Of a stretch of DNA of 64,000 bases, positions 35,201-44,606 are shown piece by piece. The translations under genes were made by a program, and so were the position numbers. Under the pieces are notes generated by a model that worked only from the letters and a program-made list of their open reading frames with translations, searched no databases and was not told the origin of the DNA. The DNA comes from Deltaproteobacteria bacterium UBA6106 (lineage in GTDB: Bacteria; Desulfobacterota; Syntrophorhabdia; Syntrophorhabdales; Syntrophorhabdaceae). Location: assembly GCA_002428485.1 (NCBI GenBank), contig DIWM01000014.1:51922-115921 (forward strand), written 5' to 3'. How positions within the stretch are numbered: position 1 is the first letter of the stretch; every line of letters begins with the position of its first letter.

Positions 35201-36176
35201 GATCCTTACCTCATCAGAAAGGGCTGCCCAGCTCACGCAAAGCCTCCTCACCTTCAGCAGGAAACAACAGATCACCATGAAACCATTCTCCCTGAACGAT
35301 GCTATCGCGAACATACAGAAGCTCCTCAGGCGGTTGCTTACAGAGGACATTGACCTTAAGACCCATCTCACACATGAAAGGCTGGTCGTTCTCGGGGATG
35401 TGAACCAGATCGATCAGGTCGTCATGAACCTCATAACCAATGCGCGTGACGCCATGCCGGTGGGAGGCGTTATCTCAATATACACTTCCCGTTTTACCAT
35501 GGACGGCAAGTTTGTCACTATCCATGGTTTTGGAAAGCCCGGGGAATACGCGCAGATCATGGTATCCGATACAGGAACAGGGATAGATGAACATATCCTG
35601 CCAAAGATCTTTGAGCCTTTCTTCACCACCAAGGCAGTGGGTAAAGGTACCGGGCTCGGGCTTTCCCTGGTTTACGGGATCGTTGATCAGCACAATGGGT
35701 ACATCGATGTAAGAAGCAGACCGGACAAAGGCACCTCGTTCTTCATCTACCTGCCGCTGATCACTCAGAGCATTGAAACAAAAGGGGCTCAAGGCATCAA
35801 GGTCGCTTTAAAGGGAACCGAGAAGATCCTCGTAGCAGAAGACAATAAAGAGGTAAGAAACCTTATCAGTATGGTTTTGACGGAAAATGGCTACACCGTC
35901 ATCACGGCGGAAGACGGCCTCGAAGCAATCCGCATATTCTCTGAACAGTCCGTGGATATGGTGATCCTTGATGTGATCATGCCAAAGATGAACGGAAAAG
36001 AGGTGCTCGAATCGTTAAAGAAGCAGCAGCCCTCTCTGAAAGCCCTCTTCATGAGCGGCTATACCTACGATATCATCCAGGAAAAAGGCATATCCCAGGA
36101 AGGTGTCGACCTTATCCTGAAACCCCTCAAGCCGGATGAGATGCTCAGAAAGGTAAGGGAGCTTCTCGACAGCTAA
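32244..36176 (+). CDS. Multi-PAS/GAF hybrid sensor histidine kinase with receiver domain
   Basis: 1310 residues from GTG 32244. There are no membrane helices, so it is a cytoplasmic sensor. After a 145-residue helical N-terminal region come PAS domains near 145-255 and 265-385, a GAF domain near 400-545 (ITGFTLEEAVRLTKSAIGY), and three further PAS domains up to about 930. HisKA carries the phospho-acceptor His (GGVAHDFNNILSAIMGYASL). HATPase_c follows (NLITNARDA, DTGTGIDEHI, GTGLGLSLVYGI). The C-terminal receiver (about 1190-1305) has Asp in VILDVIMPKMNG and Lys in LILKPLKP. No histidine phosphotransfer protein or response-regulator gene is adjacent, so the output is unknown. The PAS/GAF set suits redox, gas or small-molecule sensing. 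Confidence 0.94.
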   Translation: MEGPDPLIRLQGTIEGKLQEKLRSIHSYKGLPEQESLRIVRGFLDPLFADLSGRTKNSFVRHIKNLLQGSAAQDRTKQTLETLSALEAAIKPHVKNVKLAVSLWDILSAARIQLTKHALQHSIPADISEQKMKEKALRASEGRYRTLVEGVNEFIVVIQDGKAVYANPKMLHDASMSMQEFAQKPFFDFIYKEDLPVVKDYYSKRLEGDTAHHSYPFRIVDNKGQVRWMQGSSIPIAWDQRPAVLVLLTDISLLKHTEESLLESEKKFRDIAQLTPQIIYEIDADYRLTFFNKEAKRMLGYAQEDIHQGFDIFTLFPEEERSRVRHNFKQIIKEGSSHGNEYTMVRNDGTSIPVIAYSAPVFRNGNFAGFRGVIIDISERKKTEDDLRLNKERLEAILRLNQMAGLDLHAITGFTLEEAVRLTKSAIGYLAFLDEDEATLTMYSWSRSAMDECAITEKPIMYPVHTTGLWGEAVRQRRPVITNDYNAPNPLKRGYPEGHVKLTRHMNVPIFEGNRIVIVAGVGNKPAEYDESDVQQLTLLMQGMWGLISRKLADEARRETEQMYRSVINNIQDVFYRSDINGRLLMGSPSGVKVFGYDSYEEMIGLPLEGFWVHPEDRERLLGEIRTHGSVEDFEGLMKKKDGTPFHVSFTTHFYYDDAGNILGTEGVIRDITKRKQAEQALQESEAKYRNIFENAVEGFFQSSPEGRFLNVNPAMARMCGYASPEEMINSITDIEFQFYVNPEERRAYVKRLEESDIDENFEHQVYRKDGSIIWISTNTRAVRDVSGNIIYFEGTHEDITKRKKVELELTASELFLKQTQSIARLGGWKANPYTDYLEWTDGIYDIIDAPRDYKPGLAEGLKCFLPEYIPHIEEKVINCLATGETFVMEAEVVTEAGKKLWTEVRGLAPIIQGGRSYVAGTLQDITARKQLESQLFQAQKMEAVGTLAGGVAHDFNNILSAIMGYASLLQLKIERDSPLSSYITQILTSSERAAQLTQSLLTFSRKQQITMKPFSLNDAIANIQKLLRRLLTEDIDLKTHLTHERLVVLGDVNQIDQVVMNLITNARDAMPVGGVISIYTSRFTMDGKFVTIHGFGKPGEYAQIMVSDTGTGIDEHILPKIFEPFFTTKAVGKGTGLGLSLVYGIVDQHNGYIDVRSRPDKGTSFFIYLPLITQSIETKGAQGIKVALKGTEKILVAEDNKEVRNLISMVLTENGYTVITAEDGLEAIRIFSEQSVDMVILDVIMPKMNGKEVLESLKKQQPSLKALFMSGYTYDIIQEKGISQEGVDLILKPLKPDEMLRKVRELLDS

Positions 36177-36300
36177 AAATATAATTTTTTGCCCTTATCC
36201 CCTTCTTTTTGTTGTTTGTTGATTTTTCGGCTATTCTATGTTATATAAACGTTGTAATTTCAAACCCTATCGCTGTATCATCGGCATATTAAGAGGGAGC

Positions 36301-38115
36301 ATGGAGCAGAGCAGGATAAGAAATATTGCGATCATTGCACACGTCGATCACGGCAAGACAACGCTTGTTGACCAGCTTTTCAGGCAAAGCGGGCTGTTCC
36401 GCGACAACCAGGTCGTCGAGGAACGCCTTATGGACTCGATGGATCTTGAGAGGGAGCGGGGCATTACCATCGCCTCCAAGAACGGATCATTCATGTACAA
36501 AGGTTACCTTGTCAATATCATCGACACCCCCGGCCATGCCGATTTCGGCGGCCAGGTAGAGCGCGTACTGAAGATGGCAGACGGAGTGCTTCTCCTCGTA
36601 GATGCTGCCGAAGGGCCCATGCCGCAGACCTATTTTGTTTTGAAGAAGGCCCTTGCGTTGGATCTCCCCGTGATCGTGGTGGTGAACAAGATCGATAAGC
36701 CTGCGGCCCGATGTGACTGGGTTGTTAATGAGGTGTTTGACCTCTTTGCAAAGCTGGGCGCGCCCGATCATATCCTTGACTTCCCGGTCATCTACACCTC
36801 CGCAAGGGACGGATACGCCACACTCGATCACAACGTGCACGAAGGGTCCATGATACCGCTCTTTGATATGATCATCGCGGCAATCCCCGCCCCCGTCGGA
36901 GATCCGGACGGACCGCTTCAGATGCTCGTGAGCTCTCTCAGCTATTCCACCTTCCTGGGCAGGCTTGCGACAGGAAAGATCACCTCCGGCAGGTTTCATA
37001 TCGACAAAGAGGTCGTTGTTGCGACACCCGGCGCCCCTATCCGCCCCGCCAGGATAAGAAAGATCTATCGATTCAGAGGGAACGAGAAGACCGAAACAGA
37101 AGAGGCGAGTGTCGGCGAAATAGTAGCCGTAGCCGGCATGGAGTCCATCACGATCGGCGAGACCCTCACCGACCCCTTGAACCCCATACCGCTTGAAGGC
37201 ATCGAGGTAGACCCGCCGACCGTATCTATGAGTTTCGTCCCCAATGATTCGCCCTTCTATGGCAAGGAAGGCAGGTTCGTCACCTCCAGGCATTTAAGGG
37301 ACAGGCTGTTCAGAGAAACTCTTTCAGATGTAGCCCTTTTGGTCGAGGAGCTTGAAGACGCACAGGGATACAAGGTTTCGGGGAGAGGAGAACTTCATCT
37401 TTCTATCCTGATCGAAAAGATGAGGCGCGAAGGCTACGAGTTCCAGGTCACAAGGCCGCAGGTAATATTCAGGGAAGAGGACGGCAGACGACTCGAACCC
37501 CATGAAGAGCTGACGATCGACGTAGATGAGAATTACATGGGCAGGGTCATTGAAAACCTTGGCGGCAGAAAGGGCACCCTTTTGGAGATGCGCCAGGATA
37601 AAGGGATGGCACGGCTCAAATACAAGATACCTACCAGGGGGCTTCTCGGTTTCCGCTCCGAGTTCCTCACTGAAACGCGGGGGATGGGAGTGATGAACTA
37701 CGTATTCCTTGGCTTCGACGAGTACGCGGGGGAGATCAAAAACAGGACAAAAGGGGTCCTCATCGCCATGGATCAATGCACTACGGTAGCCTACGCACTT
37801 TTTAACCTCCAGGAAAGAGGGAAACTCTTTCTCGGGCCGGGAGAAAAGGTCTACGCAGGACAGATCATCGGCGAGCATTCAAGGGAGACGGATATCATCG
37901 TCAACCCTGCCAAGGGGAAGAAGCTGACCAATATGAGGGCTGCCGGCTCCGATGATGCGGTCATCCTCACGCCTTACACCAATATGAGCCTCGAAGAGTG
38001 TATCTCCTACATCAACGACGACGAACTCGTAGAGATTACGCCCAGATCAATACGGCTCCGCAAAGTGATCCTCGGCGGCATTGAGCGGAAAAGGGCAAAG
38101 ATCGCCGCCGCCTGA
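36301..38115 (+). CDS. typA: Ribosome-associated GTPase TypA/BipA
   Basis: 604 residues from ATG 36301 (MEQSRIRNIAIIAHVDHGKT), preceded by agaggga; the frame is open further upstream but without homology. G1 is AHVDHGKTTLVDQL, G3 DTPGHADFGGQVERV and G4 NKIDKP. EF-G-like domains II, III and V are followed by the BipA-specific C-terminal domain (LTPYTNMSLEECISYINDDE). BipA aids 50S assembly and stress adaptation. It stands alone here, after the kinase gene and before a 303-base regulatory gap. Confidence 0.97.
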   Translation: MEQSRIRNIAIIAHVDHGKTTLVDQLFRQSGLFRDNQVVEERLMDSMDLERERGITIASKNGSFMYKGYLVNIIDTPGHADFGGQVERVLKMADGVLLLVDAAEGPMPQTYFVLKKALALDLPVIVVVNKIDKPAARCDWVVNEVFDLFAKLGAPDHILDFPVIYTSARDGYATLDHNVHEGSMIPLFDMIIAAIPAPVGDPDGPLQMLVSSLSYSTFLGRLATGKITSGRFHIDKEVVVATPGAPIRPARIRKIYRFRGNEKTETEEASVGEIVAVAGMESITIGETLTDPLNPIPLEGIEVDPPTVSMSFVPNDSPFYGKEGRFVTSRHLRDRLFRETLSDVALLVEELEDAQGYKVSGRGELHLSILIEKMRREGYEFQVTRPQVIFREEDGRRLEPHEELTIDVDENYMGRVIENLGGRKGTLLEMRQDKGMARLKYKIPTRGLLGFRSEFLTETRGMGVMNYVFLGFDEYAGEIKNRTKGVLIAMDQCTTVAYALFNLQERGKLFLGPGEKVYAGQIIGEHSRETDIIVNPAKGKKLTNMRAAGSDDAVILTPYTNMSLEECISYINDDELVEITPRSIRLRKVILGGIERKRAKIAAA

Positions 38116-38318
38116 ACATTATAACCGATCCTCCGTCCAACAATAAGCCGGCATAAATCCCACCACACAACCCTCAAAGACGTTTCAATCCGGGAACAAT
38201 TCCCGTTTAACGGGGCATCCATACAATTAAAATAAGGCATGACAATACACGTGGAGGCTGTACTATAATCAGTAATAACATAATGTTATAAAATTTATTT
38301 AAAATATCGAAAAAATTC

Positions 38319-38347
38319 TTGACAAAACAAAAGTGATAAGTTATTGG
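38319..38347 (+). promoter_or_regulatory. Probable promoter of the UbiD operon, with an AT-rich operator-like inverted repeat
   Basis: Perfect TTGACA (38319-38324), 17-bp spacer, weak -10 tattgg (38342-38347). Just downstream (about 38348-38382) an imperfect inverted repeat, taattaaactattaaacagt then ttattagtt, could be an operator. The rest of the 38116-38418 gap is AT-rich, with one small hairpin (cggga-acaat-tcccg), and codes for nothing I can support. Confidence 0.55.
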
Positions 38348-38418
38348 TTAATAATTAAACTATTAAACAGTTTATTAGTTGATCATGTAAACGAAAATTT
38401 AAACAAGAGGAGGTTATT

Positions 38419-39951
38419 ATGGCTGACAATTATTTAGCGAGCCTCAGGGCCACCATCGACCACCTGAAGGCCAGGGGGAAACTCCTGGAGACAGATGTGG
38501 AGGTTAACCCGGAACTGGAAATGACAGGTATTCAGAAGCATTTCGACGGAGGTCTCCCCATTCTTTTCAACAAGGTCAAGGGCTATCCCAACGGGAGGCT
38601 TTTCACCAACCTGTACGGTGACGGCAACCTTATTGCCGAGCTTTTCGACGCGGGGACCGAGAGGACCTTCAAGTTCAGGATCCTCGATGCCATCCGCAAA
38701 CCCCTCCCTCCAAAAGAGGTAAAGTCTGCGCCCTGCCAGGAGGTTGTCATCGACAAGAACATCGATGTCTGGCCTATCGTCCCCATGATCAAGCACACGC
38801 CGACCGACCCGGGAAGGACCCTGGGCGGGGGCAACACGCTCGCCACCGGGAAATGGTTCTGGGGCGGCACCCACATAAGCTACAACAGGATGTTCTTCCG
38901 CGGGCCTGATTTCTCCACCTTCCAGATATCACCCGGCTCCCACACCGACATGATCGCATCAAAGTTCTACCGCAAGGAGCCCATACCCCTGACCATCAAC
39001 ATGGGAGTTCCTCCTGCGTGTACCCTGATGGCAGGCGCCGGCTTCGTTTATACGATCCTTCCTGCAGGATGTGACGAGCTCGGGATAGCAGGGGCGGTGC
39101 AGGGCTTCCCCGTTGACATCGTCAAGGCAAAGACGATCGATGCCTACTCGATCGCACAGGCAGAGTACGTCATCGAAGGGTATCTTGACACCACGCAGAA
39201 GGTCTGGGAGAGCGAACTGGCGGAGCGCGACCAGAAACAGGGCGTCTATCCCTTCCACCCCGAATGGTCGGGGTACATGGGCAAGGCCTATCGCACCTAT
39301 AAGTTTGTGGTAACCGGTATCACCTACCGGAAAGACAGGCCCATCTACTACCCGCTCTGCGTGCACAGCTATGATGACCACAACATCGACACCATGGTGA
39401 GGACCGCGACCTTCCTCGAACTGGCGGAGCGCGTCTGCCCGGGGCTGACCGTAGATACCAACATCCCCATGGCAATCCCCGACTGGGGCGGCGTGATCTT
39501 CCAGGTCAAGAAACGCAGACAGCGGGACGAAGGGTTCGTGAAGAACATCCTCTCTACTGCCCTTTCCTGCTCCATCGGCGCCCGGATTGCCATCGCTGTC
39601 GACCCCGACATCGACATCTACAGCATGGACGATGTGATGTGGGCCATTGCGACCCGCGTCGACGCCAAGGACGATATCATGATCGTGTCGCCGGGAGGCG
39701 CGGGGCAGACCTTCCAGCCCGCAGAGAGAAGCTCAGCAGGAGAGAAGGACTGGACGCAGACCAATATCAGATTTTCAGGTGCCATCGCGCTCGACGCCAC
39801 TGTTCCTTTCAGATACGTGGATGCCTTCGAGAAGGCGAAATACCCGATCGAGGTTGTTGATCCGAAAAAATGGTTCTCGGACGAGCAGATAGCAAAAGGA
39901 AAGGCGCCTCAGGCAGAATACGCGAAACTCTTCGCGAGGACAGGGTTTTAG
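38419..39951 (+). CDS. UbiD-family prenyl-FMN-dependent decarboxylase
   Basis: 510 residues, start ATG 38419 with ribosome-binding site gaggagg. It shows the UbiD/Fdc fold: an N-terminal segment LRATIDHLKARGKLL, the glycine-rich RTLGGGNTLATGKWFWGGTH region involved in cofactor binding, SPGSHTDMI, and the conserved acid-rich AEYVIEGYLD region containing likely catalytic glutamates. UbiD enzymes reversibly decarboxylate aromatic or alpha,beta-unsaturated acids using prenylated FMN made by UbiX, encoded 6.5 kb downstream in the same cluster. An acyl-CoA ligase and TAXI transporter follow. The substrate may be the free acid or a CoA thioester (phthaloyl-CoA decarboxylases are UbiD relatives). Family sure; substrate unknown. 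Confidence 0.93.
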   Translation: MADNYLASLRATIDHLKARGKLLETDVEVNPELEMTGIQKHFDGGLPILFNKVKGYPNGRLFTNLYGDGNLIAELFDAGTERTFKFRILDAIRKPLPPKEVKSAPCQEVVIDKNIDVWPIVPMIKHTPTDPGRTLGGGNTLATGKWFWGGTHISYNRMFFRGPDFSTFQISPGSHTDMIASKFYRKEPIPLTINMGVPPACTLMAGAGFVYTILPAGCDELGIAGAVQGFPVDIVKAKTIDAYSIAQAEYVIEGYLDTTQKVWESELAERDQKQGVYPFHPEWSGYMGKAYRTYKFVVTGITYRKDRPIYYPLCVHSYDDHNIDTMVRTATFLELAERVCPGLTVDTNIPMAIPDWGGVIFQVKKRRQRDEGFVKNILSTALSCSIGARIAIAVDPDIDIYSMDDVMWAIATRVDAKDDIMIVSPGGAGQTFQPAERSSAGEKDWTQTNIRFSGAIALDATVPFRYVDAFEKAKYPIEVVDPKKWFSDEQIAKGKAPQAEYAKLFARTGF

Positions 39952-39966
39952 ATAAACATATTGCGG

Positions 39967-39991
39967 GACCCTGCACGACGCGTGCGGGGTC
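39967..39991 (+). other. Intercistronic hairpin between ubiD and the ligase gene
   Basis: gaccctgcac (39967-39976) pairs with gtgcggggtc (39982-39991), ten pairs with one G-U and a 5-nt loop. No T run follows, so it is more likely an mRNA processing or stability element than a terminator. Confidence 0.5.
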
Positions 39992-40020
39992 TCCTACCAT
40001 GAGAAAGGGGGTTTATTCTG

Positions 40021-41568
40021 TTGGAACAGGAGAAAAATCAAAGCGTCTATCAAGATTGGTCTCAAATAATCGAGCGCAACGCTAAAAACTTTACAAATAA
40101 AATTTACATCGAAAGCCTGGATCAAGGCAGGGGCGTCACCTTCGGCGAGATGAACATTTACTGTAACCAGATAAGCGATTTCCTGAGGGGAAAAAAGATT
40201 GTTGCCGGTGACAGGGTAAGCCTCATCGGGAAAAATACGATCGAAACGCTTATTATCTATTTTGGGATATTGAAGTATGGCGCAATTGTAAATCCCATCT
40301 TTTTTGAGGAAAGCGAAAGCAACTTTTATCGCATCGTCAACATGGTCAAACCCAAAATTATCTTCTTCGATGAGGATCTGAACCTTGATGCGGCTCAGTG
40401 CACGTCGTCGGATTGGATAAAATTTTCGGAGCACGGGACCGGACCGGACGGCGACAGCTTTTTCAGACAGCTCAAAACGTACGACCCAATATTTAACGGA
40501 CAGAATGTAAAAAGGGAGGATGTCTGTGTTATCCTTTATACATCCGGCACAACTGAAACCCCGAAGGGAATACATATATCACGGGAAGGTCTCTTTTACA
40601 TGACCGATGAGATTGTCGACAGGACCGGGATGACGAGTCAGGATAGAGTGCTTGAATACCGGGCCTATAACTGGGCATCCGTACAGCTTCTTACAGTGCT
40701 TTCCTCTATGCTCAACGGGGCCACCCTTTTTCTCGCTAAAAAGTTCTCCCGCAGACATTTCACTGATTGGCTGAAAAAACACGATATCACGATCTCTTCA
40801 GGCGTTCCTGCCGTCATCAACATGCTTATAAATGAGCCCGTTGGATTGGGAAGGAACAACGTGCCCTCGCTGAAATATATAACCTCAAGCTCGGCGCCGC
40901 TGAGCGTGGAAAGTCATCTGCGTTTCGAGGAGCTTTACGGGATCCCTATCCAGCAGATGATGGGAATGAGCGAAGCGGGATGGATGGTAGGAAATCCTCC
41001 CGGCAGACGTAAGGTCGGTTCGGTCGGCCTTCCCATGAAGCACAAGGAGATCAAGTTCCTGAACGAACAGGGCAATGAGTGCACGCCTGGCGAGGTTGGA
41101 GAGATGGTCGTAGGTGGTAGATCCATGGGGCTTTGCTATGTAAAGGATGACGGCAACACCGAACGGTTCCCCGAGGATGGTTTTCCAACCGGCGACTTGG
41201 GCTACAAGGACGAAGAAGGGTATATCTATATCACTGGCAGAAAGAAGGACCTGATCATCCGGGGCGGCATCAATATCTCTCCCATGGAGATCACATCCCG
41301 CGTAATGGAGCATCCTGCGATCAGTGAGGCAGCAACGCTGGGGGTGCCGGACAGTATCTACGGGGAAGAGGTGGTCTGTTTTGCCGTGGCAAAGACGGGG
41401 GCAGGGACAAGCGCCGACGAGATAATAGGCCATTGCAAAAAGACGCTTCCCGATTTTAAGATACCGAAAAAGATTATCTTCTTAGATTCATTACCACGGA
41501 ACCAGCGTGGAAAAGTTGCAAAAAATGATCTCTTAAAACTATTTGAGAAGCAGGGAAAAAATATATAA
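40021..41568 (+). CDS. AMP-forming acyl/aryl-CoA ligase
   Basis: 515 residues from TTG 40021, the first possible start after ribosome-binding site aaaggggg. Adenylate-forming motifs are present: A3-type LYTSGTTETPKGI, the A5-like MMGMSEAGW, the A7/A8 GDLGYKDEEGYIYITGRKKD, and A10 PRNQRGKVAKNDL, where the Lys performs adenylation. It activates a carboxylic acid to its CoA thioester with ATP. Next to a UbiD decarboxylase and a TRAP importer, it probably handles the same imported acid. Similarity is to medium/long-chain and aryl-CoA ligases; the exact substrate cannot be read. Confidence 0.93.
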   Translation: MEQEKNQSVYQDWSQIIERNAKNFTNKIYIESLDQGRGVTFGEMNIYCNQISDFLRGKKIVAGDRVSLIGKNTIETLIIYFGILKYGAIVNPIFFEESESNFYRIVNMVKPKIIFFDEDLNLDAAQCTSSDWIKFSEHGTGPDGDSFFRQLKTYDPIFNGQNVKREDVCVILYTSGTTETPKGIHISREGLFYMTDEIVDRTGMTSQDRVLEYRAYNWASVQLLTVLSSMLNGATLFLAKKFSRRHFTDWLKKHDITISSGVPAVINMLINEPVGLGRNNVPSLKYITSSSAPLSVESHLRFEELYGIPIQQMMGMSEAGWMVGNPPGRRKVGSVGLPMKHKEIKFLNEQGNECTPGEVGEMVVGGRSMGLCYVKDDGNTERFPEDGFPTGDLGYKDEEGYIYITGRKKDLIIRGGINISPMEITSRVMEHPAISEAATLGVPDSIYGEEVVCFAVAKTGAGTSADEIIGHCKKTLPDFKIPKKIIFLDSLPRNQRGKVAKNDLLKLFEKQGKNI

Positions 41569-41590
41569 ATAAAAAAAGAAGGGGGAAAAA

Positions 41591-42586
41591 ATGAAAAAAG
41601 ATCGTATTTGCATGGGTAAGGTATTTTTTTCTGTTTTACTGATATGTCTGCTGGTAGTATCTATGGCAACCGCAGCAGAAAAACCGGTGAAGATAGTGAT
41701 AAGCGGCGGGACTGCAGGAGGGGCATGGTCTGCCGTAACGGAAGGGGTCGCCGAGTCATTGAGACGGAGCCTTCCTTCAGGCTCTTCAATATCAACGACC
41801 ACCGGCACTGACTCGACCAATTTCATTCGTCTGGAAAAGGGGTCGTCCGATCTTGCGATCGGCGTCTCGTCAACGGCCATGAGCGCCCTGAACGGCAAAG
41901 AACCCTATAAATCTCCGATGAAGAACATCAAGGCGGTCACCGCCTTGTTCGATGAGCCTTTCCAGTTTGTTATCCTTAAAAAGACGGGGATCAAGGACTT
42001 CTCAGACATAAAGGCAAAAAAATACAAATTGCGCCATTCGCCCAACAAGAAGGGCAATTTTATGGAAATAGTCTGCGAGAAGATATTCGAGCAGTACGGG
42101 TTCGACTATAAGGCGCTGCAAGGCTGGGGCGGCAAGGTCTTTTACAACAGCTATGGGGAATCGATCAACCTGATGAGGGGCGATAGCCTCGATTCTTTAA
42201 GCGGCTGCAGTCCGGTACCGACCACTCAGTTCGTCGAGCTCGGGGGCACCCATGACATAACCATACTTCCCTTGAGTGAAAAGGTTATCAATTCATTAAA
42301 TAAGGAATTCGGGACAAACAAAATGGTGATCCCTGCCAGTGCCTATAAATTTTTAAATGCTGACGTTCCAACGATAGCCGCCAGGAATATTCTTGCGTGC
42401 AAGGCTGACCTGCCAGATGATCTCGTCTATAAGATCGCCAAGTCAATCTACGAAAAGCGCGATTACCTCTCCAGCGTCCACGTGGTCCTGAAGGGACTGA
42501 ACCCCTCTTTTATGACCTCTACAGGAGGCGTCCCTCTGCACCCGGGGGCAATAAAGTTTTATAAAGAGGTCGGCGTTCTGAAATAA
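41591..42586 (+). CDS. TAXI-family TRAP transporter solute-binding protein
   Basis: 331 residues. Signal peptide MKKDRICMGKVFFSVLLICL continues to an AxA site (SMATAAEKP). The mature part begins VKIVISGGTAGGAWSAVTEG, the TAXI-family N terminus, and carries GSSDLAIGVSSTAMSAL. It captures a substrate in the periplasm for the fused permease encoded 110 bases downstream. TAXI systems import dicarboxylates, amino acids or aromatic acids. The ribosome-binding site is gaaggggg. The ligase ends 22 bases upstream, so the genes are cotranscribed. Confidence 0.93.
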   Translation: MKKDRICMGKVFFSVLLICLLVVSMATAAEKPVKIVISGGTAGGAWSAVTEGVAESLRRSLPSGSSISTTTGTDSTNFIRLEKGSSDLAIGVSSTAMSALNGKEPYKSPMKNIKAVTALFDEPFQFVILKKTGIKDFSDIKAKKYKLRHSPNKKGNFMEIVCEKIFEQYGFDYKALQGWGGKVFYNSYGESINLMRGDSLDSLSGCSPVPTTQFVELGGTHDITILPLSEKVINSLNKEFGTNKMVIPASAYKFLNADVPTIAARNILACKADLPDDLVYKIAKSIYEKRDYLSSVHVVLKGLNPSFMTSTGGVPLHPGAIKFYKEVGVLK

Positions 42587-42695
42587 AGAGACGATACTGA
42601 GCTCCCGGGCCTTACCCCAACGGGGTATTGTCCGGGGCTTCTGCTCGCTGATGAAGGCAAGTTCCATGAGGAATGAGCCTTAATGGAGGGGGACA

Positions 42696-44582
42696 ATGAC
42701 ATTTGATTCGGTTATGAAGAAGGCGGCAAAGGTCATTGCGATTCTTGCTACCTTGTACCATGTGTACATCGGCTTCTTTGGCCTCACCAGGCCCCTTGCA
42801 AATTATGCAATTACGCTTTCGCTGTTCATGTGCCTTGCTTTTCTCTACGTTCCCTTCAAGGGGAAGGGGAAAAAGATTATCATCTTCGACGCCGTCTTGG
42901 CTCTGTTATCGCTGGTCGTCGGATTTTATGTCGTTGCGAATTACCAGACAATATCTGTGCGTCCTACAATGGTAGGAGAGCTAACCGTCATCGAGTATGG
43001 ACTTGGCATCCTGGCAATCTTATTGGTACTGGAATCAACACGGAGAACGATCGGAATGCCCCTTGTCTACATCGCGGCATTCTTTCTCGCATATTGCTAC
43101 TTTGGAAATTACCTGCCCGGCATGTTCAGTCATAGCGGATTCTCCGGCGGCGATGTCATCGAATCGATGTACCTGACGCTGGACGGCATACACGGCACGC
43201 CCATAGCGGTCGTGGCAACGCTTGTCATCCAGTTTGTGCTCTTCGGGGCTTTTCTCGAAGCCTCAGGCGCCGCAAAGTTCTTCGTTGATATATCAATGTC
43301 ATTGATGGGACGATTGAGAGGCGCTGCGGGACACATCGGAAATTTTTCGGCTGCTCTCTTTGGTACGATGACGGGCAGCCCGACTGCGAGCGCGGTAACA
43401 GTCGGCTCCTTCAGCATCCCAATGATGAAAAAGACAGGATTTACGTCCATATTTTCCGGCGCGATCACAGCCGTATCGTGCACCGGCGCCGCCTTAATGC
43501 CCCCGGTCATGGGAACGGCAGCCTTCCTTATGGCTGAAATGACCGGTACCCGATATATAGATATATGCAAGGCCGCTATTTTCCCTGCCATGCTCTATTT
43601 TTTTTCATGTTCTCTCATCGTCTATTTTGAAGCGTCCAGGACCGGCATTACAGGGTTCCGGAAAGATGAACTGCCGAGCTTTGTCAAAACGATACCCATA
43701 AGCTTACAATACATGGGCCCGATCGCGGTCCTTATCATACTCCTGATCACGGGATATTCTCCCGCCCTGTGTGCCGTTGTCGCCTCCTTTTTGATCTTTC
43801 TCGCAAGCTTTTTCAGGAAGGCAACCCGCATGAACCTCCGCAGCCTTATCAGTGCGCTTGAGGCAACTGCCAAGACATCCATATCGGTTGCAACATCCTG
43901 TGCGTCTGCCGGTATAGTTGTCGGTGCAATAGTCCTGACGGGGCTGGGTGGCAAGTTCGCCAGCATAGTGGTTGCCATATCCCACCAGAGCTTGTTCCTT
44001 GCGCTTTTTCTGACTATGATCGCTTCTCTCATACTGGGCATGGGGATGCCGCTTCCCGTGGTGTACATCCTGACTGCCGTGCTTTGCGGCCCTGCGATAG
44101 CCACCCTCGGTATTCCTATAATTGCCGCGCACCTGTTCCTTGTCTATTTTGCCTGCATCTCGGCCGTTACTCCGCCCGTTGCGGTCGCCGCTTATGCAAC
44201 GGCTGCAATAGCGGAAGACAACCCCGTGAAAATAGGCTTTGTGGGATTCAAATATGCAATAGCGGGGTTCATCATCCCCTACGTTATGATCTATGAGCAA
44301 TCGATACTGCTGCAAGGAAGTATCTTCAAAATTGCGATAACGGTTGCATCATGTTCGTTAGGGGTTTTTGCCCTCTCCTCGGCTGTATCAAATTGGTTAT
44401 TTACTTCATTGTCGCGCTGGGAAAAGGTATTGCTTTTCGCGGGCGGGGTTTTGCTTGTCTACCCCGAGTTAATTACAAGCCTGATCGGCATCTGTTGTAT
44501 AGCCCCTGTATTGCGTATAAATTATGGTAAGAAAGTCATATTAAAACAAGCGGTGGCAAACAAAACGGGTACCGCCACTTGA
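42696..44582 (+). CDS. TAXI-type TRAP transporter fused permease
   Basis: 628 residues with about 15-17 membrane helices. The N-terminal third is the small DctQ-like part. The DctM-like part contains LFGTMTGSPTASAVTVGSF, FSGAITAVSCTGAALMPPVMG and GMGMPLPVVYILTAVLCGPA, the repeated DctM signature. Fusion of both subunits is standard for TAXI systems. It should carry the substrate bound by the preceding protein, using a sodium or proton gradient. It lies 110 bases after that gene, with its own ribosome-binding site (ggaggggg). Confidence 0.94.
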   Translation: MTFDSVMKKAAKVIAILATLYHVYIGFFGLTRPLANYAITLSLFMCLAFLYVPFKGKGKKIIIFDAVLALLSLVVGFYVVANYQTISVRPTMVGELTVIEYGLGILAILLVLESTRRTIGMPLVYIAAFFLAYCYFGNYLPGMFSHSGFSGGDVIESMYLTLDGIHGTPIAVVATLVIQFVLFGAFLEASGAAKFFVDISMSLMGRLRGAAGHIGNFSAALFGTMTGSPTASAVTVGSFSIPMMKKTGFTSIFSGAITAVSCTGAALMPPVMGTAAFLMAEMTGTRYIDICKAAIFPAMLYFFSCSLIVYFEASRTGITGFRKDELPSFVKTIPISLQYMGPIAVLIILLITGYSPALCAVVASFLIFLASFFRKATRMNLRSLISALEATAKTSISVATSCASAGIVVGAIVLTGLGGKFASIVVAISHQSLFLALFLTMIASLILGMGMPLPVVYILTAVLCGPAIATLGIPIIAAHLFLVYFACISAVTPPVAVAAYATAAIAEDNPVKIGFVGFKYAIAGFIIPYVMIYEQSILLQGSIFKIAITVASCSLGVFALSSAVSNWLFTSLSRWEKVLLFAGGVLLVYPELITSLIGICCIAPVLRINYGKKVILKQAVANKTGTAT

Positions 44583-44606
44583 AAAATATTCTCAGGAGGT
44601 AAATAA

